In this document: in pieces, positions 48,855 through 59,088 of the stretch
How positions within the stretch are numbered: position 1 is the stretch's first letter
How the letters are laid out: each line of letters opens with the position of its first letter
Source of the DNA: Paragordius varius
Taxonomy: Eukaryota > Nematomorpha
Assembly (NCBI GenBank): GCA_964247055.1
Contig: OZ176051.1
Coordinates: 7,812,001-7,876,000 of the forward strand
Direction: 5' to 3'
DNA length: 64,000 nucleotides
The notes under the pieces: generated by a model
The model's input: the letters and a program-made list of their open reading frames with translations, nothing else
What the model was told of the DNA's origin: nothing
The model's database searches: none
Position numbers and translations under genes: made by a program

Positions 48855-49478
48855 ATGTCAATTAATTATTTTATTATTGCCAACGGCTTCTACACATTTC
48901 GCCCTTCTTCAGGTATATGAATGTCGTGTCAGAAAAACGGATAGACTTTGACGGTAAACCATTAAAAATGCCATTAATGTTTTCAAAATGCGGCGCCAGG
49001 AAGTTTTTCGTTGGTGCGATGCTATTGTCAGATGGTGCACAGGGAATTCAGCAAACGCGAATTTTTTTTGAAGAAATTTCAAGGTGCATTTTACTATGCT
49101 GTGGGAACGGAGCTATTGTCATAAAATCACTTTACCACTCTGCTGGACAATTTCGGTCGTTTTTCGACACTGCTCAACAAGGTTTGTACCCTTCCTTTTT
49201 ATGCATTTTCTGTTACCTAATGGCATGGAAAGGCCAAAACAAAAAAAATGAGGCCGCCAATAAGATTTGTTTAAAATTTAATTTTGTATTTAATTTAAAA
49301 AAACAATTATTCCTCGTGTGCATATATTTTAATTTTTAAACGAGAAAGTCGATACAAGTGGTATTCCAGAGCCAGGTTTTTCATTATAATTTTAGAACCA
49401 GCCCACGTATATGACACAGAAGATTATTTTATTAATGAAGACTCTACAGAAAATATTATTCATGATCCATATAAATAA
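48855..49478 (+). CDS. Unrecognised gene, 2-3 exons, about 115-130 aa
   Basis: Best model: exon 48855-48912 (MSINYFIIANGFYTFRPSS), a 20-nt GT-AG intron, exon 48933-49181, an intron of 214 nt, and exon 49396-49478 (AHVYDTEDYFINEDSTEN then HDPYK and stop). The last junction joins the open frame exactly in phase. A shorter alternative starts at ATG 48917. Exon 2 is open throughout and less AT-rich than its surroundings. It also contains two potential tiny introns (22 and 29 nt) whose joint removal again preserves frame and would give MVHREFSKREFFLKK instead of FVGAMLLSDGAQGI; I cannot choose between the readings. Acidic C-terminus, no membrane helix, no domain I recognise. Confidence 0.4.
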
Positions 49479-49734
49479 ACTTATAAAAATCGTTAATCTT
49501 TATATTAAAATATAAACTCCCCATAATCACTGCTAAAAATTTGTTCTCTCTTTTGCACGAGAAATACGTCTTATCGAGCGGGCTTGTAACTCGACATAGA
49601 CAATATATAAAAAAATAAACATTCAATTAATTGAATATATTGATTGAAATTATATGTATCAAATAAAAGAGAATACGAAACTTTAATAAAATAGAATTAA
49701 AATAAATTAAATGCCATAAGCCGTAATATTAAAA

Positions 49735-49990
49735 ATCATAAATATATGTGGTAAATCTGGGCAGCTTGCAGAAGCTCTTTAAAATAACATCCCCCAAGCG
49801 CTCCCATGATCGTAGAGCCCGGTAGGAGAGACCTGCAGAAAACGTATTTAACTTCAGCAAAATCCAGGGAAATTGATATGTCAAAACCAATTCATAGAAT
49901 AGAGTTAGACAAATTTGACCATTGAATCGGATTAGAAGATTAGATAAGTAAAAGTGGTCATATTGTAGTTCATAACAGTATGGTAGGATA
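49735..49990 (-). repeat. Segment duplicated in inverted form inside the neighbouring foldback element
   Basis: Its reverse complement (ATTTGTCTAACTCTATTCT, CCTGGATTTTGCTGAAG, GCGCTTGGGGGATG, GCCCAGATTTACC) matches 50640-50915 (ATTTATCTAACTTTATTCT, CCTGGATTTTGCTTGCAAG, TCGCTTGGGGGATA, GCCCGGATCTATC). The minus strand is open for 88 codons here (YRALRSWERLGDVI), but the frame is not kept in the second copy, so coding is doubtful. Confidence 0.55.
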
Positions 49991-50078
49991 TCCATTATCC
50001 AGATAATAAAAATGTCTGCCTAACATTCATCTGAAACTCAAATTATACCGCATCCAATGATTTTGAAAATAAATAATA

Positions 50079-51656
50079 CACTAGTCGACAAATTTGGACA
50101 TTTTTAAGCACCATCACTCAAAATTTTTAAATTATGACTAATTTCAGTGTTTTAAAACCGAATTTGAAAAAATTTTTGATTCCGCCAATCAGAATTTTGA
50201 AATTTTATAGGTTTTTCAATTTTTCAAAAACAAGAGAAAATCGAGAGAAAATTAAATATAACTTTATAATAAAATGTTATTATATTATAAACTTAATATC
50301 ATTTATTAAAGAGTTTTAAACTCTATCTTTTGAATATAAATTTGTCATTTAAATATCAGAGAGAAAAAATAGTACCGACTTAAACGTCAAAATTTAGTCT
50401 TTTTTTTCAAGTGAATTTTTAAATATAAATTTTTTTTAAAAAAATACTAAAAAAGGCATTCTATGGTTTAAACCTTCGGCTTTCAGATAGGCTATATATT
50501 TTTTGTTGGTTTTCGTTCTTTCGAGTACTTATTAGACTTTTTCTCTTGAGTTGGTTCTTATAAAAAATCCTTTATTTATACCTAGTGGATATACCTTATT
50601 TTTTTAAAATTATTGGTTGTTTTGTATTTTGAATTTCAGATGGATGTTGTGTAGCCACTTTTAGTAGAATTTACTGTTATGGGATTGGACCATTTGTATT
50701 TAACTAATTTATATTCAATTTAATTGTAGAATTTATCTAACTTTATTCTGTATATTGGTTAATTTGACATGTCAATTTGCCTGGATTTTGCTTGCAAGTC
50801 TCTCTTATCGGACTTTACGATTACTTATTGTTATCTTTGCCACATCTGGCATAATTATAGGATCGCTTGGGGGATATGCAGAGCTTGTGCAGCCGCCCGG
50901 ATCTATCACACTATACATAAGCCCCTTTTAGATTTTTAATACTTTGGCTCTTAACTTGTTTAGTATCTTAATTAATGCCTAGAATTTTGTTATTCATGCA
51001 TGGAATATTACTTGTATCGACTTGTTCGTTTGAATATTTAAACATATGCACACGAGGAATGATTGTTATTTTTAAATTAAATACAAATTTAAAAATTAAA
51101 TTTCGGAAAAATCCTAATGGTGGCCTCAATTTTCTTTTGGCCTTTCTATGCCATTAGGTATCAGAAAATGCAAAAATAATGGGGTGGTGCAAAACCTTGG
51201 TGAGCAGTGATATCCATTAAGTATAATTGACAGGATTTTGTAAAAATCAACCAAAGAGAAAAACTCTAATAAGTACTAAAAATACCATAAACAAAATAAA
51301 TATAGCCTATCTGAAAGCCGAATGTTTAAACCACAAAATGCCTTTTTTAGTATTTTTTAATATAATTATATATGTGTTTAGTATTAGCTTATAAAACACT
51401 AAATTTTAACGTTTATACTTGTACTATTTTTTTTCCCCTAATATTTAAATGACCTTTTTTAGTTTGCTTTATTAAATGGCACTAATTTTATAATAAATTA
51501 TTTTCGGTCTATTTTCTCTTTTATTGAAAATCCTGTAATATGTCAAAATTCTGATTGGGGGGGGGGGTATCGAGATTCGGTTTTAGAACACTGAAATTAG
51601 TTAAAAAATAAAGTTTTGAGTGGTGGTGCTAAAAAGTCCAAACTTGTCGACTAGTG
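50079..51656. mobile_element. Foldback DNA element with ~450-520-bp arms
   Basis: Ends CACTAGTCGACAAATTTGG (left) and, reverse-complemented, CACTAGTCGACAAGTTTGG (right), flanked by TA. Complementarity continues for some 450-520 bp: ACTAATTTCAGTGTT, CCAATCAGAATTTTGA, AAAAAAGGCATT, CGGCTTTCAGATAGGCTATA and GTACTTATTAGA on both arms. The ~600-bp loop carries the segment also found at 49735-49990. No transposase. TA flanks and CAC ends suggest Tc1/mariner-type mobilisation (inference). Confidence 0.7.
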
Positions 51657-51929
51657 TATTTAAATCATTTATTTGTGGTGATAACGTTGTGTATTAACTG
51701 TTCTACCAGTTTTTAAAAGTATGTAACACAGATAACTCTCTGAGGGCACGGTTTTCTTTAAGCCGATTTTAATGTGATAAACCGGCTTTGCAAGAAAGTT
51801 ATGGTTTTTTCACTTAGGATTTACGAAATAGAGCCATTTTACATCAACTGTCCCAATTCGATGCAAAAATAATTTTTTGTAACGTTGTAGCAGGGACTCA
51901 AGTCACTAACTATTTTTGATTCGTTGATT

Positions 51930-52320
51930 CAAAATGCGTAGAACTCATTAGGTTATTGTTCTGAAAAATTGGGTGGGACGCATTTGTGGATATTGGTCTT
52001 TCCAATTGATTGTTCCATTATAATATTGTTGTGATGCATGTAATGCTTCTGCAATAAGTTGAGTGATCATTCAATAACTCTTGCAATTCCTTCACACTTG
52101 TGTTGTCTAACAAAGCGCCTACCATCTTTCACATGAAATCACAAATTTTCGAATCAGCGTTGGACAGAGCATGTTCACCATATGTTTCTCCCAACAAAGA
52201 CAACCTTTTTTCTTATGGCAATGATCTGCGTCCTTTTCCTGACGTCTTCTCTCAATCAAACCGGTCTAATTTATGACTACACCTAGATATGATGATATTG
52301 AGCATGGTGTTATGACATTG
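51930..52320 (-). pseudogene. Relic of a mariner-type transposase
   Basis: The minus strand reads LLGETYGEHALSNADSK then LLDNTSVKELQELLNDHST and, in another frame, TQLIAEALHASQQYY. This order resembles the N-terminal helix-turn-helix half of mariner transposases (family pattern: L..YGE.ALS, ELQ.LL, TQ..LAE.L..SQ). Several frame changes and stops; no catalytic half seen. Element ends were not found. Confidence 0.45.
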
Positions 52321-52779
52321 TGCGACACGAAAACACCGCCTAACAATAAAAAAAAATTTCCACTAACGATATACCAGGATACAAGCTGCCAAAAACATTA
52401 AAAACAATAGCGCAAATTTTGAGGTCTTATAAGGACAAGGTGACAAAAAAATATATATATTTTATCATGAAAAATTCCTTATAATCGTACAAATTAGCAA
52501 GAAGATCTGGAACAAACAGCTAAAATTTGTCGTACAGTGTAATTAGTCTTTATTTAAACAGTATACCAATATTTTCAGTTTTTTTCATAAACAATTTAAT
52601 TTCATTATGCACTTTGACTACATAAACTATACTTGCAAATATTAAATTAATAATGACTTAAATAAAGAGTTAATCGTTGAATACAAGACATAATATGCTA
52701 ATAAAGTAAGAAAAAATAATAGAAAATGAGAATAAATAGTATGCGTTTTGATGATTTACAATGATATGATATGCCACGT

Positions 52780-55700
52780 CTATTTGTTCACAACATCAAA
52801 AATGACGCCCGATTTGGTTAGATTCTCAATCAAATTCGTGTTTTGGAAAGCAACACCGGTTGTAAGCACACCACCACTATTTTTTTAGTATAAATTTTAT
52901 CATTTAAACAAAAAAAAAGTTTAAAAATGATTAGTTTATATTAGTTGAATTGTTATAACAATAATATACACTTACGGTTGAGGGAGTTTAGATCGTTCGT
53001 TTAACAAGGTAAGTGCGACATGGGTAGCGCATAAAGCTGTGGTTTTATAGGCATCTATAAATAAAATTTGATATAAATAAAAGTAGAGTAAAAACTGAAA
53101 TTATCCGGAGAAAACGTAAAGATATAAAGACAAATATTTTTTTCTGAAAGACAACCATACTTTTTTAAATCTAAATTTTTCATAAATAAAATATTTATTT
53201 ACAATCATAAATCATATAATTAAATGTGTTACCAATATATATATATATATATACATACATCCACTCCATGCTTTGCAATTTTTAACTATTATTTTTGAAA
53301 ATTCGAGATATAAAAAGTGTGGCTTTTAGAAAAAATATTTGTTATCCGTATAATTTCAATTTTTACTGTAATCAACGAATACAAATTAAAACGAAATATA
53401 TAAATTATAAAATATTAATAGAATAATACGTTATTCAATAATTTATCAAATTTATACCTGGCCCTGCAACTACGACAGTAATATTACCATCTGGCGGAGA
53501 ATTGGGTTGTAAAAGTGGATCATTTTTGATTTCTGGGTGTTTTGCATAAGTATATCCTTGGCCTACAGTAAAAATATAATATCGATTGACTGAAAGTTGC
53601 CATTACGAATAATTTCAACTATTATTGAAAGTATTTAAAAATTTTTTGACAAAAATGTTAAAAATAGAAAAGCTGGCAAACGTATTAATTTTTATCCATT
53701 CGCATCAACAGGCCTAAATAAATTAAAAGTGCTTTGGGGGTAGATATCCACGATATTTTTTTTACCATTACATGAATTACCAAAATAAGTGGCAAACTAC
53801 ATTAAATAGTATAATGCACTTTCCAGAAAAAATAACGATTAAATGTCCACCTAACGCAGAAAACTCATTAATATACTTTTTAAAATTTTATTTCTATACA
53901 TTAATATATAGTTGTAACTGTATTCTTTAACATAATATAAATTAATATATATTAATTATTATGGTCAAAAAAATAGTCTAGAAAGGTAAGGAGTTATAAG
54001 GAACTTAACTTTTATTTAATACCAAAAAGTGTACAAACTTATTTGGTAATAAGCACCTCTAAAAATTAATTACCAATCTTTTATATTATAACTAAAAACA
54101 TAAAATTTATACCTTGCATAATCCATCCAATTTTTTTCCTATTCAGATCATCTCTGGATGGTTGTGAATTAGGATCTACATATCCTCCCGTAAAATACTG
54201 AGGATACTGTATAAACAACAAATTAATTAATATAAATTATGTATATGTTAGGATAATTTTTCAGTTGAAAGACGAAAATTCTGTATAATGCGATTTCCAT
54301 TTAATTTAATTTAAATATTCAAAAGAGCTAAAAAAAATAAATGGATATTTTTAGATACACCATACCTTTTTCAAAATTTCTCTGGTGAAATTCAAGCGAG
54401 TCATGAGAAAAATAACGGCTCCTACAACGATAGTTACCAAGGCATTAATCAACGATGATACTTTAAAGTAAGGACGAAATTGAATCTAAATTACAATATA
54501 ATATAGTGATAAATATAAGTAAAGAGGAATTAATTTTCCTTATAAAAATCTCAAAATAATTATAACCGGTCGTTTATGTTCCTTTTCGTAAAAGTAATAT
54601 TGAGTTCTCGTCACAACCGATTTATCAGTCCCGGGAAACGGGACACACCATCCATCCCCATTACCTATGTAATCATAATAGGTAATATTTAAAATGTTAG
54701 AGCTAAAAATATATAAAGGAAAGAATGTGGTCTTTTATATTGTTAACCTGCTATTAAAAATGTAAAAGTTAGAGAGCTTTATGCCCTAGCGAATATGATT
54801 TGGACTATACAAAGATTGACCCTGATAAAAACCTCGTGTATCAAGCGTATATTATTGTTTAATAAATTATAAACAGTTTTTAACCACCTAAAATTGCGGT
54901 TTTATTAAAAATATTTAACTTATAATATAATACATTATGAGTCTTATGATCAAATCATATACTATTTTACAAATCTTCACCATAGAATTTAAAAACATTG
55001 AACATTTCAAATTTAACCTCGAACATTTCTATCACCCTTAAACATTATACACTTTCAAATATATTTATTTTGAACATAAAAAATTACAAAAAAAATCATA
55101 TTTTTAAAATTTTGTTGAAACATACAGTATAAATTAAAAATTATGGCCGAAAAAATGTCATATAATAGATGAGTTATATTAGCCCAAAACATATATTTTA
55201 ACTTTAGCGTGAATTTCAATTGTTGGAGGATGGATTCGAGGAGTAAATGTAGTTTAAACCGCAAACTAAAAACCAACTTCAAATACATAAAATTTGTATA
55301 TAACAGAACTGGATATGGCTTGAAACTAACCCGTTTGGAGTTTGGTTTTACAAAAACTACCGTTGTTTTAATTCTAATTTTTTACATTCTAATTTAAAGT
55401 AATACTCAATCAAATTTACATTCCTCAAAGACTAACCTAACTTGCGTTTAGTTCTATAATATAAAATTATATTAAAGTAATAAAAGCGATATTACTTTTG
55501 TGATGTTTTTCATCTGGGGGGAATGGAGGCAATCCTTGAGACTTAAAAATAATTGGATGATCCATCATAGGATACTGTTTATTAAACGGTAAACGTTGAG
55601 GCATCAATTTTTGTCTAACTTCCTTAAGTTGCCCATAATTGGAAAACCCCATGATTGCCGATAAAAAGGTGGCATAATTTATGGAAGGATGCTACAGTTA

Positions 55701-56922
55701 AAAAAAAGAAAATGGACGGTTTTTAGTAAATAAGATAATAATTTACTACAGCTCGTAATTTATAAATGGACAAAAAATCAAATTCGCTTCTGATATTAAG
55801 TCAGAAAGTATTTTTTAGGTCCATATATAAACAATTTTTTTTAAAAATAATTTATATATTTAATCAAAATTTTTTTAAAATAAACCTATATTTAATAAGA
55901 GTATAAACTTGCAATAATATATGACCTAAAGATTCAGCATTTTCTGTAAATTTAATTATTTTTTAGATATTTTAACCGTGTGAAATACAAAATTTCGATA
56001 AATATTTTGATGAATCTAAGCGAAAAATAGATATTTGACAAATCAAATTTAATATTCAATTTCGTTTGATGTTTTTAGTAAAAGTTAGTTTATTTAATAT
56101 CTAAATAATACAGTGCCAAATTAATTTTTATTACTTTATACTAATCTTGTTGACACCTTAAAAAACATTGTTTAATATTCCCGTAATAAGCTTAAAAAAA
56201 AAATTTTATAAAAAAATATATTCTACTGTATCCTTAATGGCAGTTGACTTTTGTTCACAATACGCCTCTATACGATCTAATTGACCTAATTATATTAAAA
56301 AAAATTAAAATACAAACACGTTTAATATTTTTATAAAAGTAAAATATACCATCAAATTGTTTTTGAGCATATAAAACGCCCATGTCGGCCAAAACGGAAT
56401 CAAACCCAGCGGCACCAATTATGGCTACTTTAGATTCCAAAGCTTGTTGATTGTATTTTAACTGATTTTTTTCCAAAACCTTAAATATTATTTCGTAAAA
56501 TAGAGATACTATACCAAAGTTTCTCCACATAAATCAATATAATCGGTTCCATTTTCGATACACGCTTTAACCACCGGTTCGCCATAAAAAAGGTACTAAC
56601 GATATTATAATTTAACAAACCGGTCCAACACAATTTATGAGTAGACGAGTATCCGAACAAACTTCTTTCAATGATTTCTCATCCTTAACATCCGCATATA
56701 AAACTGGAATATCCTTAAGGTCAATACCTTTTAATTTAATGTAAAGTAACCTGTATTATTTGATGCGGTTGTAAGAGCTTCGTGCAATTTTGTTTTATTC
56801 CTGCCAGAAACAGCCCATTTCATCGGCGGTTTTTCAGCCTTGGCTAATTCTTCAATTATGAAAACTGCGGAAAAGCCACTTGCACCAAATATTACTATGT
56901 CAAATTTTTTTGTCGTATTCAT
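52780..56922 (-). CDS. SCCPDH: Saccharopine dehydrogenase-like oxidoreductase, 12 exons, 445 aa
   Basis: Exons (minus): 56922-56751, 56727-56621, 56595-56515, 56479-56350, 56285-56227, 55691-55496, 54664-54567, 54485-54366, 54206-54113, 53562-53458, 53054-52976, 52876-52780. All junctions are GT-AG and in phase. N-terminal Rossmann fold with DIVIFGASGFSAVFIIEELA (~8-27) and VSGRNKTKL; then LINCVGP, FYGEPVVKACIENGTDYIDL, IIGAAGFDSVLADMGVLYA, VVTRTQYYFYE, a membrane-like helix (LINALVTIVVGAVIFLM), and GQGYTYA near the C-terminus, as in animal SCCPDH (429 aa in human). Family role: NAD(P)-type oxidoreductase of uncertain substrate on lipid droplets or mitochondria; not the lysine-degrading enzyme itself. 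The first three introns are 23, 25 and 35 nt, later ones up to 831 nt and with MITEs inside. Confidence 0.92.
53087..53369. repeat. Family M2 MITE, complete copy in SCCPDH intron 10
   Basis: Left AGTAAAAACTGAAATTATCC with AAAGACAACCATACTTTTTT; right CCGTATAATTTCAATTTTTA then CTGT. Ends inverted and complementary. Fills most of the 403-nt intron. Confidence 0.6.
54980..55255. repeat. M1-related inverted-repeat element in SCCPDH intron 6
   Basis: Left AACATTGAACATTTCAAATT with CACCCTTAAACATT; right TTTTAACTTTAGCGTGAATT with TTCAATTGTTGG. Interior ATGAGTTATATTAGCCCAAA matches the M1 copies. Diverged; limits approximate. Confidence 0.4.
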
Positions 56923-56992
56923 CAATTATGCAAATTTTAAATATTTGGTCAGGTGTAAAACGTTTAAGTTATGTAGTAGAAAAATAATTTAA

Positions 56993-57435
56993 CACTTGGA
57001 TACAACATATTCATTTTAGTCCTTCGATTCAAATTGGGGTAGTTAAATACCCCAGACCTGTTTAAAATTAAATTCTCTAAAAAATATGGAAGGAATCAAA
57101 GCCATGGCAAAGTTTTGCATTTGTAATACATTAATAAACCGAAATATATAAAAAAAAATTCAAAAATACTTTATATTACTTATTTTAAGGAAAAACCGAA
57201 AGGTAAAAAATTAGTCAACGTGACATGTGTGCAATGGTAAAATTGAAAAATACAAAATATACCGCTCTTTCTATTTCTATCAATGTTTGATATAATTTAA
57301 ATAAAAAATTAGCTTTAATTTTACCCTTAAAATTAAATGAAGATGATATTTTGCAGAAAATTTGTAAAATAAAATGGCGTAGAAATAGTTTGACATGGAA
57401 CTTTTTTATCAAAACAAAATTTTATTTAGAATGTT
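56993..57435 (+). mobile_element. TTAA-flanked MITE, copy E, right end missing
   Basis: TTAA at 56989-56992, start CACTTGGATACAACATATTC, GGGGTAGTTAAATACCCC palindrome, ACGTGACATGTGTGCAATGG and AAAATGGCGTAGAAATAGTT as in copies C and D. The match is lost near 57435, so the right ~120 bp is gone. It lies just upstream of the SCCPDH start (about 70 bp). Confidence 0.65.
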
Positions 57436-58209
57436 TTATTAAATTTTTTGTAAGATATTATAAAGTGCAAATTATTGGGGAAAAAATTTACTTAATAAAT
57501 ATATCCGATAATTCTGCGGAAAAATTGGGTAAATATCCTGATCAGGATCCTTCTGATGCTTTTGGTTTTGGGGCTAGCAATACAAGAAAGATTTATGTAT
57601 GCAAAAATCGTCGCTATCGTAAAAGCGGAAAATTAGTTCATATAAAATATTTTTGGTAAAAGATAATGCTTTATTCCAAAAAACATTACTAAAATACATT
57701 ATACACTGCTGAAAAATCCTTCGTATAGCCTAATGATATATATATTTATTCTGATAGAAAAGGATATCAGGATATCATGATGCCTTTGATTTAAGCCCTT
57801 ACGAGTGATAAAGATAGTTATGAACCCTTTTGTAATAACTGTATTAGAAAATTATCTACGAACTTTTTGCTAAATAAAAATTTTTCGATGAAAGCTTGGT
57901 TTATTGCCAATATCACTAAAATATATCATGAATCGGTATAACAACAAAAATATTGTAAAACTCTGAATTTCGTATGGGGCCCTCCGAAAGTTGGACACTA
58001 AATGTTCTTAATTTAAATGCAAAATGCCAATACTGTCCGACAAAAATTATGTATCAGTGCCAATTAAAATTTTTTTAAAAATGGAGAATGTCCGTTAAAA
58101 CTAAATATATAGCAAAACTTTGATTAAGCGAGATCTAAGGTAGCTTATTGAATCAATGATAAATATTTATATTGCCTCAGACTTTTAATTTTTGTCCACA
58201 AATACTAGT

Positions 58210-58242
<33 letters not shown>

Positions 58243-58644
58243 GTATAGAAAATCTAACGTTTGAAAAGATCCCTTATAATTTTCATCAACAACAAAGGTG
58301 ATAAAGCTATCATTATTATAACAAAAGATCATATTTATATAATAATTTACCATAAAAGGTTATTTTTACCCAGCCGATTATTTTTTTATCTCCTAGCAAA
58401 ATTACATCAATTTTATGGCGTGTAAAATTATTAGCGGAACTTGCTCTGTTTAAGTTTGTACAATAATAGATATTTGGTAAAAAATAAATAGGTTTTGGGG
58501 CTGTTTTCATTTATAAATGTGAGAAACAGTAAGACTTTTATTTTTATAGGGTTACATAAAAGTTATATATAGATACACATTTGTTAATATTACAACTGGA
58601 GGCCAACATGATGTTTGGATGCCAAATATAAAAAATTATTATCA

Positions 58645-58803
58645 AAAGTCAACCCGACCCCCGACGCAATTAGACGGCTGTCACTGACTCACCATTAACT
58701 GGTGTATGGAAGGGCAGCAAGGGACGTCTTTTGTGGACAGTGGCGACGTGGGTCTGCCAAACAAACAATAATGTCCCCTCCGAAGCGCAGGTTATGTACG
58801 GTA
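58645..58803. other. GC-rich island of unknown nature
   Basis: About 160 bp at roughly 54% GC (CGACCCCCGACGC, GGAAGGGCAGCAAGGGACG, GGCGACGTGGGTCTGCC, CCCCTCCGAAGCGCAGG) in surroundings of about 20-25% GC. No open frame continues into the flanks. Could be the GC-richer 5' leader of a LINE, comparable in composition to 39.4-39.8 kb, or a structured RNA gene; I see neither a tRNA, U6, 5S nor SRP signature. Confidence 0.4.
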
Positions 58804-59088
58804 TTTTTTTAATTATTTCTAATAAGCAAATTTAATAACACTTACTTAAAGTAAAAAAATAAATCATAAAATATTTTATTACATATATATATATATATAT
58901 ATATATATAAACATGGATCATAAAAATTTCATTAGAAAAAGTTTTAAAATATTTTTTCCCAATGCTTATATAGCTCGTATTGTGACAATTGGTTCACCAA
59001 TTGTACAAAGGGGTGTACCCCGCGCTATTGTCATTGTCATGTGTTTTATTTAATTAATTTTTACATAAAAATAATTAATTAGGGCTTG

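Larger units (their letters stand above)
56923..59088. other. Intergenic region between GPCR and SCCPDH
   Basis: Contains MITE copy E (56993-57435), a short plus frame ending at 57659 (SAEKLGKYPDQDPSDAFGFG, unrecognised), an R2 copy (~57735-58010), TA microsatellites (58208-58239, 58882-58911), a minus frame at 58316-58510 I do not recognise (MKTAPKPIYFLPNIYY), and the GC-rich island at 58645-58803. Confidence 0.4.

Noticed and set aside
51559-51569. Run of G as a G-quadruplex or regulatory site
   Set aside because: A simple homopolymer within one arm of the foldback; the other arm has no such run, so it is probably slippage.
55055-55288. 77-codon minus frame in SCCPDH intron 6
   Set aside because: Overlaps an M1-related repeat and does not match any part of SCCPDH.
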